This document shows, piece by piece, positions 23,582 through 32,011 of a DNA stretch of 40,604 nt. Positions within the stretch are counted from its first letter, which is position 1. The number at the start of each line of letters is the position of its first letter. The notes below the pieces were generated by a model. The model did no database searches and was not told the DNA's origin. It saw only the letters and a program-made list of their open reading frames with translations. The translations under genes and the position numbers were made by a program. The stretch spans positions 1 to 40,604 of the forward strand of contig DGVT01000064.1 of the NCBI GenBank assembly GCA_002395965.1, in the 5' to 3' direction. The DNA is from Porphyromonadaceae bacterium UBA4277. Lineage in GTDB: Bacteria > Bacteroidota > Bacteroidia > Bacteroidales > Muribaculaceae.

Positions 23582-24439
23582 ATGAGAATACTAAAACCTG
23601 TTATATTGTTTATGGTAATAGGCTTGTGCGTCAGCCTATTGCCTGCGGGATGCTCAAGCAATGGTTTGGGTGGGGCACCTCAAGCCAGCGACACAATCAA
23701 AGTGGCAACTGTCAAGATGAAGGACACTACAACCTTTGCCAAGAGCAATGGTGATGTGTGTGCTATCTATGCCGATGCCGCATTCAGCTACCCCACATCC
23801 TACAGCGATAATGCATCTCTCAAGCAGCTTCAAAAGCTATATATGAGTCTCATCCTTGATGCGGGCGACACGCTCTCGCTTAATGATGCCATGCATCGTT
23901 GCGTGTCAAACACTATGCACCAGTATGACTTAGCTCAGAATGAAGAAGCCGAAGGTGAAAGCATGCCGTATGACGAGAGCGAACCCGTGCTTGCCTATCA
24001 CACCAGCACAACCATTCAGCTGCATTATAACAAGAACATGCTTGTGACGTTCTGTCGCGTGGATGTGGTGAAGAAAGACAGTCAGGTAACCTCGGTCACA
24101 CACAACTATTACACAATCGACCTGAAGACGATGACGCGTGTGGGACTTGATCGCATGGTGCGTGACGATGCCATTTCACAGGTGACGGCGATGCTGCGCT
24201 CACGCCTTCTTGAACAAAACAAGGTGGAGAACAACGACCAGCTTAATGAGCTGGGCTACTACAATATCGACAACCTAATAGCTACTCAGAATTTCTATTT
24301 CGACGCTAATGGGGTGACGTGGAGCTATCTTCCTAACAAACTTGCTGTGAGTGCTATTGGAGAGCCAAAGGTGACGTTAACCCTCGATGAGCTCAAGCCA
24401 CTGGCCTGCGAAGGGTCGATATTGGACCGAATTAATTGA
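23582..24439 (+). CDS. DUF3298/RsiV-like lipoprotein
   Basis: The 285-residue protein has a signal peptide with a lipobox ending in Cys24 (LPAGC), then SSNGLGG. The body (about 45-280) matches the DUF4163/DUF3298 layout of RsiV-like periplasmic proteins: a beta-rich N-terminal part with TFCRVDVVKKDSQVTSVTHNYYTIDLKT and a C-terminal part with FYFDANGVTWSYLPNKLAVSAIGEPKVTLTLDELKPL. In Bacillus RsiV this fold binds lysozyme; no such role can be read here. There is no sigma factor gene next to it. It ends 18 bp before rsmG and may be cotranscribed with it. Confidence 0.85.
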   Translation: MRILKPVILFMVIGLCVSLLPAGCSSNGLGGAPQASDTIKVATVKMKDTTTFAKSNGDVCAIYADAAFSYPTSYSDNASLKQLQKLYMSLILDAGDTLSLNDAMHRCVSNTMHQYDLAQNEEAEGESMPYDESEPVLAYHTSTTIQLHYNKNMLVTFCRVDVVKKDSQVTSVTHNYYTIDLKTMTRVGLDRMVRDDAISQVTAMLRSRLLEQNKVENNDQLNELGYYNIDNLIATQNFYFDANGVTWSYLPNKLAVSAIGEPKVTLTLDELKPLACEGSILDRIN

Positions 24440-24457
24440 AATGACGAAAAAGTGCCG

Positions 24458-25078
24458 ATGCAAGCAATAACGAAATATTTTCCTGAACTAAGCGATGAGC
24501 AGCGCCGCCAGTTTGAAGGTTTATTAACCCTTTATCCGGAGTGGAACGAGAAGATAAACGTAATCTCCCGCCGCGACATTGATAATCTTGAAGTGAACCA
24601 CATTCTTCACTCGCTGTCAATAGCTCGCTATATTAATTTCACAGCCGGTACGCGTGTGCTCGACTTTGGTGCCGGTGGCGGTTTCCCGTCGGTACCACTT
24701 GCAGTGATGTTTCCGCAAGTGCATTTTCACCTGATCGACCGAATTGGGAAAAAACTGCGTGTGGCCATGGATGTAGCCTCGCAAGTGGGGTTGACAAATG
24801 TGTCGGTTCAGCATGGCGACGTTAAGGAGGTTAAAGGGAAGTTTGACTTTGTTGTCAGCCGTGCAGTCATGCCACTTGCCGAAACGGTGCCTCTTGTGCG
24901 TCGCCTGGTATCGAAGGAGTTTAATAATTCATTGCCCAATGGACTGATATGCCTCAAGGGGGGTGACTTGAAAGATGAAATAGCTCCTTACCGGAAAAGC
25001 ATACTCGTGGATGATATAAGCAACTATTTTGACGAAGAATTCTTTTCTACAAAAAAGATTATATACCTACCATTATGA
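24458..25078 (+). CDS. rsmG: 16S rRNA (guanine-N7) methyltransferase
   Basis: The 206-residue enzyme methylates N7 of the G527-equivalent base of 16S rRNA. The SAM-binding loop RVLDFGAGGGFPSVPLA lies at about 65-80. FHLIDRIGKKLRVA and FDFVVSRAVMPL are typical RsmG blocks, and the length is normal. The ATG at 24458 is chosen; a GTG two codons upstream is possible. The stop codon overlaps the next start as ATGA, so it is translationally coupled to the MBL hydrolase. Loss of RsmG gives low-level streptomycin resistance in other bacteria. Confidence 0.95.
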   Translation: MQAITKYFPELSDEQRRQFEGLLTLYPEWNEKINVISRRDIDNLEVNHILHSLSIARYINFTAGTRVLDFGAGGGFPSVPLAVMFPQVHFHLIDRIGKKLRVAMDVASQVGLTNVSVQHGDVKEVKGKFDFVVSRAVMPLAETVPLVRRLVSKEFNNSLPNGLICLKGGDLKDEIAPYRKSILVDDISNYFDEEFFSTKKIIYLPL

Positions 25079-25713
25079 ATGTATCTTGCTTCCCAGTAAA
25101 TCCCTTTGTTGAAAACACTTATATATTGTGGATGTGTGATGGCGGCGAGGCGGCCATAATAGATCCCGGTATGATGACTGATGCCGAGCGTGACATGGTG
25201 GCACAATTTGTCGCACAACACTCGCTGAGGGTTAAATACATATTAATCACTCACTATCATATCGACCATGTGACATCGGCAAACTGGTGCAAGCAGCAAT
25301 ATGGTGCTCAGATATTGTCGAGTGCCGAAGATGAGAGTCTGGGCAAATATGTCCAAATGCAAGCTGCTCACTTCCGCCTTCGCATCGACGTGGATGCCGT
25401 TAAGGCCGATCGTCATCTAAAAGAAGGCGACACCTTGGCGCTGGGTGATGAGGAAATTCGTGCAATAGCCACTCCGGGGCACTCATCAGGATCGCTGTCG
25501 TTCTATGTGCCGCAAAGTAATTTTGTGATAACGGGCGATGTACTGTTTGCCGGCAGCATAGGGCGCACCGACTTGCCTGGTGGTGATTACGCGACTTTGA
25601 TATCTGCTATCAGAAATAAATTGTTCACCTTGCCGTCCGACACTATGGTCTATGCCGGTCATGGCCCTTCTACAAGCATCGGTGATGAGATGCGTTATAA
25701 TCCTTATTTTTAA
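25075..25713 (+). CDS. MBL-fold metal hydrolase (glyoxalase II-like)
   Basis: The 212-residue metallo-beta-lactamase-fold enzyme has all metal ligands: THYHIDH (His60, His62, Asp64, His65), His135 (TPGHSSGS), Asp155 (ITGDVLF) and His196 (VYAGHGP). It is closest in style to the YcbL/GloB2 group of small glyoxalase II-like thioesterases without the C-terminal substrate-binding domain, so the substrate may not be S-lactoylglutathione. The ATGA overlap with rsmG shows it is the second gene of that operon. It converges on the AlkD-like gene 15 bp away, with no terminator seen between. Confidence 0.92.
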   Translation: MNVSCFPVNPFVENTYILWMCDGGEAAIIDPGMMTDAERDMVAQFVAQHSLRVKYILITHYHIDHVTSANWCKQQYGAQILSSAEDESLGKYVQMQAAHFRLRIDVDAVKADRHLKEGDTLALGDEEIRAIATPGHSSGSLSFYVPQSNFVITGDVLFAGSIGRTDLPGGDYATLISAIRNKLFTLPSDTMVYAGHGPSTSIGDEMRYNPYF

Positions 25714-25728
25714 CGCTCTTGTGTGTCG

Positions 25729-26268
25729 TTAATCTTCTGTCAGGCTGATGGCAAAGGACTTCAGCCCGGTGCTTGATGCACTCGCGGCATAGTCGTTAAG
25801 AGCATGGCTAATATTGTCGGTCAATGAGAGCCTGCCTATAGTCAAGAGGTTGGCTAATAGCCGTAATCCAATATACTGATTGATTTCAGATTTCTCATTT
25901 ATCAGGTGGAGCCACAACTTGTCGGCCTGATTGAAATACCTCAACAGCTTCATGCACAGCACATCGGCAATCTCTTTGTTCTCGACGTCGTTACACCATT
26001 CGACTGCGGTGCTAAAATCCAATTCGTCGATAGGGTAGAGCATGGTTGCGGCGATGCGGCATTCGCGATGCTCCTTCTCGGCCCACAATGCCGAAGCCAG
26101 TCGAGCATCGGGCATAAATTGTTGTGCGATTTGGGCAACGTCGGGCAACATGCATCCCATGATGTAGCGGTGGGGATCGCCAGCTGCACGCAATGAAGTT
26201 GAAACAACACCGTTTCTATAACTAAAAAAAGACTTTTTAATCGATGATATTTGCTCGTTAATTTCCAT
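25729..26268 (-). CDS. AlkD-like HEAT-repeat DNA alkylation repair protein
   Basis: The 179-residue all-helical protein resembles short AlkD-like proteins of Bacteroidales, with a typical N-terminal block (LRAAGDPHRYIMGCMLPDVAQIAQQF) and AALWAEKEHRECRIAATMLYP-like repeat text. AlkD is a glycosylase that removes bulky N3/N7 alkyl bases without flipping. The catalytic Trp-Asp-Trp set of AlkD cannot be placed with confidence here, so enzymatic activity is uncertain. The gene has an unusually long leader (about 230 nt) from a well-formed promoter that overlaps a perfect palindrome. Confidence 0.75.
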   Translation of the reverse strand: MEINEQISSIKKSFFSYRNGVVSTSLRAAGDPHRYIMGCMLPDVAQIAQQFMPDARLASALWAEKEHRECRIAATMLYPIDELDFSTAVEWCNDVENKEIADVLCMKLLRYFNQADKLWLHLINEKSEINQYIGLRLLANLLTIGRLSLTDNISHALNDYAASASSTGLKSFAISLTED

Positions 26269-26483
26269 CTATATTAATGCTTTATATTGCGCGGGCTTGA
26301 TGAAACCATTGTCAGTAATCAGTGTGTTAGCGACTTTATGTCTAAGACGAGGCGGGCATGGGGGTGGTTAACGCTATGAGTGTTGTATATCACAAACTCC
26401 TCCTGCCCGTTAGATTCACTCACTTAACCTGGGTGAGGTGCTGAGCCACATGACTTATTTTCATCGAACTCACGTTAATAAAA

Positions 26484-26511
26484 TTTGCAATCTGAAAAAA
26501 TAGATTGCAAA
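26484..26511. promoter_or_regulatory. Perfect 10-bp palindrome (probable operator)
   Basis: TTTGCAATCT (26484-26493) and AGATTGCAAA (26502-26511) match exactly around an 8-nt A-rich loop. The right arm overlaps the -7 box of the minus-strand promoter, and the left arm covers its start point. That placing suits a repressor operator. The adjacent AraC-type regulator is an obvious candidate ligand, but AraC proteins usually bind direct repeats. Confidence 0.5.
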
Positions 26512-26538
26512 AGTAAATAAAACTCCTATACCAACAAA
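26508..26538 (-). promoter_or_regulatory. Promoter of the AlkD-like gene
   Basis: On the minus strand TTTG (26535-26538), 19 nt, then TACTTTTG (26508-26515). It is an exact fit to the Bacteroidota consensus. The start point near 26501 gives a leader of about 230 nt. Confidence 0.6.
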
Positions 26539-26648
26539 AAAAATAATCAAAAAGCCGAGATTAAAGCATATTTTGTTATAAAACTTAAAAAATAAGAATA
26601 TAAATCCTAAAAATAGCAAAATGAATAATAATGAAATTGTTTTTTATA

Positions 26649-26656
26649 TAATTTTG
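26649..26656 (+). promoter_or_regulatory. -7 box of the AraC-type regulator gene
   Basis: TAATTTTG, 27 nt before the ATG at 26684. No TTTG at the -33 position is evident in the very AT-rich upstream sequence. Confidence 0.45.
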
Positions 26657-26683
26657 TAAGTGTTTGTTAGCAAAAAAAATAAA

Positions 26684-27598
26684 ATGAGCGAGATTATTAG
26701 ATTAGAACGTGTGCGTGATTACTGTCACCGCCACCACATCGACTGCCCAAATGAGCTTGTTGCAGTCGTTGATTATTCATCCGTTGAGAATATGCGCCTG
26801 GAATTGATGAGCATGGGTTTTTATGCAATCATTCTCAAAGAAAGTTTCGAAGGCCAGATTACTTACGGATTGTCGAAGTATAACTACAGCAATGGAAGCC
26901 TTCTCTTTGTGGGGCCAAATCAAATTTTCGGTATCGACGGAGGTGTTGAACCGGCACCACTTGGCTATGCATTGTTGTTCCATCAGAATTTGTTCCGCGG
27001 TATGCCGGATGCTGCTAAGCGATTAAGCGAATTCAAGTTCTTCTCATATGAGAATAATGAAGCGCTTTCGCTGCGTGAAAATGAGCGAGAAACAATACTC
27101 AACTGCATTACCGACATAATGAATGAGTTGAAGAATCCGCAAGATCAGTTCTCTAATAGGATTCTCGCTAATTACATTATGGTGATATTGCACCTTGTTG
27201 AGCGATATGATGAGCGCTTGGTGACTGCCAACAGAGAGATAAACCATGAACTGTATATCAAGTTTAATGAGATACTTGAGGATTACTACTCTGGCGACCT
27301 CCCCGAGAAGCTCGGCTTGCCATCGGTTCAGTATTGTGCTAAGCAGCTGTCGTTGACACCTAATTACTTTGGTGACATCATTAAACGCATCAGCGGCACG
27401 TCGGCCAAGGAGCACATCCAGCAGGTCACCATCAATCAAGTTAAGAAGTTGCTTATGGATCGCAGCCTGTCGATTAGTGAAGTGGCCTATAAGTCGGGAT
27501 TTAAGTATCCTCATCACCTGAGCCGCGTGTTCAAAAAGATGACAGGAGTTTCGCCATTTGAGTATCGAAGAAAAATGCTTCGAGGCGACTTCTATTAA
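26684..27598 (+). CDS. AraC-family transcriptional regulator
   Basis: The 304-residue regulator has an N-terminal sensing domain of about 180 residues with cupin-like strands (YGLSKYNYSNGSLLFVGPNQIFG) and a C-terminal double HTH (about 210-300). Family signatures are visible: KQLSLTPNYFGDIIKRISGTSAKEHI, then ISEVAYKSGFKYPHHLSRVFKKMTGVSPFEYR. The ATG at 26684 is preferred over the GTG at 26660, which lies at the expected transcript start. Ligand unknown. It is divergent from the AlkD-like gene and followed by a strong bidirectional terminator. Confidence 0.92.
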   Translation: MSEIIRLERVRDYCHRHHIDCPNELVAVVDYSSVENMRLELMSMGFYAIILKESFEGQITYGLSKYNYSNGSLLFVGPNQIFGIDGGVEPAPLGYALLFHQNLFRGMPDAAKRLSEFKFFSYENNEALSLRENERETILNCITDIMNELKNPQDQFSNRILANYIMVILHLVERYDERLVTANREINHELYIKFNEILEDYYSGDLPEKLGLPSVQYCAKQLSLTPNYFGDIIKRISGTSAKEHIQQVTINQVKKLLMDRSLSISEVAYKSGFKYPHHLSRVFKKMTGVSPFEYRRKMLRGDFY

Positions 27599-27615
27599 TA
27601 ATTTTCCATAATCAT

Positions 27616-27655
27616 AAAAAAGGGGATTCAGAATGCATTCTGTATCCTCTTTTTT
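27616..27655. terminator. Bidirectional terminator between the AraC regulator and uvrD-type helicase genes
   Basis: AAAAAAGGGGAT (27616-27627) pairs with ATCCTCTTTTTT (27644-27655), and CAGAAT (27629-27634) with ATTCTG (27637-27642). One G-T pair and one T-T mismatch interrupt the stem. The A and T runs at both ends suit termination on both strands of this convergent pair. Confidence 0.85.
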
Positions 27656-27702
27656 GCCATTCAGAAGAAAATCATTAGGATTTGATTTTGTCAAACGGTG
27701 TG

Positions 27703-30096
27703 CTAAAGCAGCTTGAAACGTGCAAACTTGAGTAATAGCGTTCGAGGACCGGCATCAGCAAAGTCAACTGTGATTTTTGCATCTGCTCCACTTTGGTCAA
27801 TGTCGGTGATTACGCCCTGACCAAATCTGGAGTGGTGAATGAGGCATCCTTCACTCAACTCGTTGACTGTGTGCGTAGAGAAGTCGGTGGCACTTGCTGC
27901 CTGCGGCGAATGGCTTGTGGCCGTTGTATTGTGGCTTGTGGTGGGAGTCTGGGGCGCGCGGTCCGATGTCCTGTTGTTAGCAGGGCTCTGTGTCGCGGTG
28001 CGTGTTTCGTGCTGTCTTGAGGGTGATGTGCTGGAGGTTGTGCTCCAGTTTGGTTTGCCTGGTCGTGTATATTGATTGCCGGCAGCGAAATTGGTTGATG
28101 ATGATTGTAGATACTGCGGGTCGATGTCGCGCAGAAAGCGTGACATGGCACATGCCTTCGTGATGCCATTTTTGTAGCGTGAAGTGGCATAGGTGATAAC
28201 ACAGTTATTCTTTGCCCGTGTAATAGCCACATAGAAAAGCCGTCGCTCCTCTTCAATGCCTGCGAGCGAGTCGGAGCACATGGCCGACGGGAACAGTTCT
28301 TCTTCAAGTCCGACGATGATGACATTCTTAAATTCCAGTCCCTTAGCTGCATGAATGGTCATGAGTGTGACTTTCTCGGCATTGGACTCGTCGTCGCTGT
28401 CTTGGTCGGTGAGTAGCGACACTTCGGCCAGGAAGTCACCCAGCGTGTTGTCGGGGTTGCCTTCTTCGAGTTTCGCATCCACAAAGTCGTGCACACCGTT
28501 CACAAGTTCTATGAGGTTCTCTTGTCGGCTGATGTTTTCGGGTGTCTTGTCTCCCATGAGTTCGGCAAGCATTCTGGTGCGCTCAATGATGATTTTTACC
28601 ATTGTGTGTGCATCCTTGCCTTTGTTGTTTAGGGCAATAAATCCATTTATCAAGGCTGCAAAGTCGCTTAGTCGCTTCTGGGTTCCCTTGTTCACGTTCA
28701 GGTCGTATTGCTCGGGCGAGTTAATCACTTGCCACATGCTCACATTGCTCTGCATTGCACAATGTTGCACATGTCCAACGGTGGTGTCGCCTATGCCTCG
28801 GCGCGGGTAATTGATTATGCGCCGCAGTGCTTCATCGTCATTGGGATTTATAGCGAGCCGGAAGTAACAGATGGCGTCTTTTACCTCCTTGCGGTTGTAG
28901 AACGAAAGCCCGCCATAGATGCGGTAAGGGATGGCATTGCGCATGTTTCCGTGCTTGTCGCGGCGCCCACCGTTGCTCAGGGCTTCCTCCAGCACACGAC
29001 TTTGAGCATTGGTGCGGTAAAGGATGGCAAAGTCCTCGTAGCTGTCGCCTGTGCGCGCTTTGATGGCTGTTATCTGGTTGGCAACGACATAGGCTTCTTC
29101 ATAGTCGCTGTAGCACTGAATGACAGGCAGGCGAGTCCCGACTGAGTTTTCCGAAAATATGTGTTTCGTTATCTGACGTTTGTTCTTTTCGATGAGCGAG
29201 TTGGCAGCATTGATGATGGTCTGCGTCGATCTGTAGTTTCGTTCCAGCTTAAATGTCTGCAAGTCGGGGAATGAGTTTTTCAGCCGCAAAATGTTTTCAA
29301 TGTTGGCACCTCTAAATGAGTAGATGCTCTGAGCGTCGTCACCCACGACACACAAGCGGTTGTGCTGCTTGCATAGTTGCTTCACGATGAGGTGCTGAGC
29401 GAAGTTGGTGTCTTGATACTCATCGACGAGGATGTATTGAAACATGAGCTGGTATTTTTCTTGCAAGTCGGGACAGTCCCGCAGCATGATGTTGGTATAG
29501 AACAGCAGGTCGTCAAAGTCCATAGCTCCTGCCACCCGGCATCGCTCCCAGTAAGCACGATAGATGGCGTAGGTCATCGGGTGCTTGCTGCGGTTATCGC
29601 TCTCTCGCAGCCCGCTGTGGTGCTCATAGTCGTCGGGCGAGATGAGCGCATTCTTCATGTTGCTGATGTGCGCTTGCAGGGCTGCCGGTTTGTAGTCCTT
29701 CTCGTCAAGTCCCATATCGTGAACGATGAGCTTGATGAGTGATCGCGAGTCGGTAGTGTCGTATATCGTGAAGTCGTGTCTGAACCCAATTCGGTCGGCA
29801 TTGGCGCGTAGTAGCCTTGAGAAGATGGAGTGGAATGTGCCCATCCACAACTGGCGGGCTACATCACTTCCCACAAGAGCTTCTATACGCTCGCGCATCT
29901 CACGGGCAGCCTTGTTGGTAAACGTCAGTGCCATGATGCGATAGGGTGGTAGTCTTAATTGCAAAAGGTGTACTATTTTGTATGTCAAGACGCGCGTTTT
30001 CCCCGAACCGGCTCCGGCTATCACCAGTTGCGGGCCGTCGCAATAGGTGACCGCTGCGCGCTGCTGTTCGTTGAGTTGTTCAAGATAATTCTCCAC
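27703..30096 (-). CDS. UvrD/PcrA-type 3'-5' DNA helicase
   Basis: The 797-residue SF1A helicase has Q motif LNEQQRAAV, Walker A GAGSGKT (28-34), motif Ia LTFTNKAAREMRER, motif II LVDEYQDTN, motif III VVGDDAQSIYSFRGA, motif IV ERNYRST, motif V MTIHAAKGLEF and motif VI YVAITRA. Residues about 645-740 form a Ser/Thr/Pro/Asn-rich disordered linker. The C-terminal tail (about 745-797, GCLIHHSRFGQGVITDID) is the Tudor-like domain that in PcrA/UvrD binds RNA polymerase. It acts in repair and removal of stalled complexes. The start is GTG at 30096, with a 5' leader of only about 13 nt from its promoter. Confidence 0.95.
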   Translation of the reverse strand: MENYLEQLNEQQRAAVTYCDGPQLVIAGAGSGKTRVLTYKIVHLLQLRLPPYRIMALTFTNKAAREMRERIEALVGSDVARQLWMGTFHSIFSRLLRANADRIGFRHDFTIYDTTDSRSLIKLIVHDMGLDEKDYKPAALQAHISNMKNALISPDDYEHHSGLRESDNRSKHPMTYAIYRAYWERCRVAGAMDFDDLLFYTNIMLRDCPDLQEKYQLMFQYILVDEYQDTNFAQHLIVKQLCKQHNRLCVVGDDAQSIYSFRGANIENILRLKNSFPDLQTFKLERNYRSTQTIINAANSLIEKNKRQITKHIFSENSVGTRLPVIQCYSDYEEAYVVANQITAIKARTGDSYEDFAILYRTNAQSRVLEEALSNGGRRDKHGNMRNAIPYRIYGGLSFYNRKEVKDAICYFRLAINPNDDEALRRIINYPRRGIGDTTVGHVQHCAMQSNVSMWQVINSPEQYDLNVNKGTQKRLSDFAALINGFIALNNKGKDAHTMVKIIIERTRMLAELMGDKTPENISRQENLIELVNGVHDFVDAKLEEGNPDNTLGDFLAEVSLLTDQDSDDESNAEKVTLMTIHAAKGLEFKNVIIVGLEEELFPSAMCSDSLAGIEEERRLFYVAITRAKNNCVITYATSRYKNGITKACAMSRFLRDIDPQYLQSSSTNFAAGNQYTRPGKPNWSTTSSTSPSRQHETRTATQSPANNRTSDRAPQTPTTSHNTTATSHSPQAASATDFSTHTVNELSEGCLIHHSRFGQGVITDIDQSGADAKITVDFADAGPRTLLLKFARFKLL

Positions 30097-30115
30097 GGTT
30101 GATAGATATTTACTG

Positions 30116-30147
30116 CAAAATTAGTACATTTGCATCAAATTAACAAA
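30116..30147 (-). promoter_or_regulatory. uvrD-type helicase gene promoter
   Basis: On the minus strand TTTG (30144-30147), 20 nt, then TAATTTTG (30116-30123), an exact consensus match. It overlaps the divergent threonine aldolase promoter. Confidence 0.7.
30125..30132 (+). promoter_or_regulatory. -7 box of the threonine aldolase gene
   Basis: TACATTTG fits TAnnTTTG and lies 18 nt before the ATG at 30151. It sits inside the spacer of the opposite-strand helicase promoter, one base from that promoter's -7 box. A -33 TTTG is not clear. Confidence 0.5.
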
Positions 30148-30150
30148 TCA

Positions 30151-31209
30151 ATGAAAATGCTAAAGTTCAGTTGTGATTATATGGAGGGTGCTCACCCCGA
30201 GATATTGAGGCAGTTAGCATCGATAAACCTTGAAAAGAACGATGGTTACGGATTGGATGAATATAGCCACCGGGCAGCCGGCCGTCTGCGGGAATTGTGT
30301 AATGCACCCGAGGCCGAGGTCCGTTTTCTTGTTGGCGGTACACAAGCCAATGCCGTGGTGCTTGATTCGATACTGCGCTTCAACGAGGGTGTACTGGCTG
30401 CCACTACCGGCCACATCAATGTGCATGAAGCCGGAGCCATTGAAGCCTGTGGTCACAAGGTGATACCCGTAGATGCAAACAATGGCAAAATTGATATCGA
30501 ATCGCTTGAACGACGTTTGCATCTCATCAAGGCCGAGTGCGATGTGGTGGGGTGGGAACACTATGTAGTGCCGCGTGTGCTATACATCTCATTCCCTACC
30601 GAGTATGGCTCATTATACACAAAGGATGAGCTGAAGAGCCTGCGAGCCTTATGCGACCGCTATGGCCTCTATCTCTATGCCGATGGGGCTCGGTTAGGCT
30701 ATGGCCTGGCTTCGCCTGATTGTGATATAACTCTGCCTGAGCTTGCCAGTCTGTGCGATGTCTTCTATTTGGGCGGAACAAAAGTCGGGGCGTTATTCGG
30801 CGAGGCAGTGGTTGTAACCAACTCATCACTCTCGGTGCCCCGAGGGCTGATTAAACAGCGTGGAGCCATGCTTGCAAAAGGCTGGCTGCTGGGGTTGCAG
30901 TTCGACACTCTTTTGTCATCGGCCACCGGCAAGTTTGAAGACACGCTTTACTATTCCATCTCTCGTAATGCTGTTGCCATGGCTCAAAGGTTGGGTGAAG
31001 GCCTAATAATGAAAGGTTATAGGAAGTATTTAGACTCGCCTACAAATCAGCAGTTTTTCATTGCCGACAATGCTGTTCTGCCTGCTTTGAGCCGTGTGGT
31101 AGCCTTCGACTCTTTTAGTGCCTATGACGAAACTCACACAGTGATTAGATTCTGCACCAGCTGGGCCACAACTCAAGCTCAAGTTGATGAACTATTAGAA
31201 CAGATATAG
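30151..31209 (+). CDS. Low-specificity L-threonine aldolase type PLP enzyme
   Basis: The 352-residue fold-type I PLP enzyme of the beta-eliminating lyase group cleaves threonine or allo-threonine to glycine and acetaldehyde. The PLP-binding text is present: VGGTQANAV (phosphate region), the Asp of YADGARLGYG (Asp178, pyridine N) and the Schiff-base Lys211 in LGGTKVGALFGEAVV. The ATG at 30151 is used; the TTG at 30130 lies within the -7 box. It is divergent from the helicase gene, with a leader of about 12 nt. A second ATG two codons on is also possible. Confidence 0.92.
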   Translation: MKMLKFSCDYMEGAHPEILRQLASINLEKNDGYGLDEYSHRAAGRLRELCNAPEAEVRFLVGGTQANAVVLDSILRFNEGVLAATTGHINVHEAGAIEACGHKVIPVDANNGKIDIESLERRLHLIKAECDVVGWEHYVVPRVLYISFPTEYGSLYTKDELKSLRALCDRYGLYLYADGARLGYGLASPDCDITLPELASLCDVFYLGGTKVGALFGEAVVVTNSSLSVPRGLIKQRGAMLAKGWLLGLQFDTLLSSATGKFEDTLYYSISRNAVAMAQRLGEGLIMKGYRKYLDSPTNQQFFIADNAVLPALSRVVAFDSFSAYDETHTVIRFCTSWATTQAQVDELLEQI

Positions 31210-31261
31210 CCGTTGCTCCATTTTTAACACTTGAGTATTAAATTAATAAAAGAATTATTTG

Positions 31262-31269
31262 TAATTTTG
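31262..31269 (+). promoter_or_regulatory. Candidate -7 box of the zinc metallopeptidase gene
   Basis: TAATTTTG, 26 nt before the ATG at 31296. No TTTG lies at the correct -33 distance. Confidence 0.4.
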
Positions 31270-31295
31270 TGCTCTAACAGCTAAATTACCTATTT

Positions 31296-31973
31296 ATGAT
31301 TTATATTATTTTCTTGCTGATTACCCTTGCCAGTTGGCTGGTTCAGCGTTCGTTAACATCCAAGTTTGAGAAGTATTCTCGTGTCCCCCTCAGTGCACCG
31401 CTTGCCGGTCGCGACGTGGCCCAGCTCATGCTTTCGCAAAATGGCGTGAACGATGTGGCAATTATGAGTGTGGGTGGTTCTCTAACAGACCATTATAACC
31501 CTGCCAACCAGACTGTCAATCTCAGTCAGCCGGTATTTGCCGCCAATAGTGTAGCCGCTGCCGCTGTTGCAGCCCATGAGTGCGGTCATGTTCTCCAGCA
31601 CAAATATGGCTATGCTATGCTGTCGTTGCGCACAAAGCTTGTGCCCATCGTGTCGTTTGCCTCCAAGTGGATGTCGTGGGTGCTACTTGCCGGTATTTTG
31701 CTGATACAAGTCACTCAGGTGCCAATGATGATAGCTGTGGCACTGTTTGGCTTGACCACACTCTTTAGTCTCGTTACGCTGCCGGTTGAGGTTGATGCCA
31801 GCCGTCGCGCCATAAAGTGGCTTGAAACAGCTGGAATTACTTCGGGGCAGACTACCGACTATGCTCGTGACGCACTCAAAGCTGCGGCCTACACCTATGT
31901 GGTGTCTGCTATCGGCTCGTTGGCAACGTTGGCATATTATGTGCTGATGATATTCGGCGGCCGTCGTGATTGA
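31296..31973 (+). CDS. Membrane zinc metallopeptidase (YugP/DUF2268-like Zn_peptidase_2 type)
   Basis: The 225-residue protein has an N-terminal membrane helix (1-15), an HEXXH zinc motif His94-Glu95-Cys-Gly-His98 in AAVAAHECGHVLQHKYGYA, and two or three further membrane helices (about 122-160 and 200-220). The third ligand is probably Glu or Asp in LPVEVDASRRA (about residue 168). This is the layout of the YugP-like putative neutral zinc metallopeptidases, with no known substrate. It lies 38 bp before hisS and may be read into it. Confidence 0.9.
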   Translation: MIYIIFLLITLASWLVQRSLTSKFEKYSRVPLSAPLAGRDVAQLMLSQNGVNDVAIMSVGGSLTDHYNPANQTVNLSQPVFAANSVAAAAVAAHECGHVLQHKYGYAMLSLRTKLVPIVSFASKWMSWVLLAGILLIQVTQVPMMIAVALFGLTTLFSLVTLPVEVDASRRAIKWLETAGITSGQTTDYARDALKAAAYTYVVSAIGSLATLAYYVLMIFGGRRD

Positions 31974-32011
31974 TAACAAAGAAATTATTACAAAACCTAT
32001 AAATAAACGTA

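Larger units (their letters stand above)
26269..26683. other. Long divergent intergenic region between the AlkD-like and AraC genes
   Basis: These 415 bp hold a minus-strand promoter (26508-26538), a perfect 10-bp palindrome (26484-26511) and an AT-rich stretch with the AraC-gene -7 box (26649-26656). The 240 bp next to the AlkD-like gene are of normal GC and could be a structured leader. They contain short open stretches on the minus strand, including a 33-codon GTG frame and a 32-codon frame without a start codon that ends 3 bp before the AlkD ATG. None is long enough to call. Confidence 0.6.

Noticed and set aside
26271..26460. Short minus-strand frames in the AlkD-like leader (33 codons from GTG; 32 codons without a start)
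   Set aside because: Too short and unrecognised; the opposite strand also gives protein-like text here, so appearance is not evidence.
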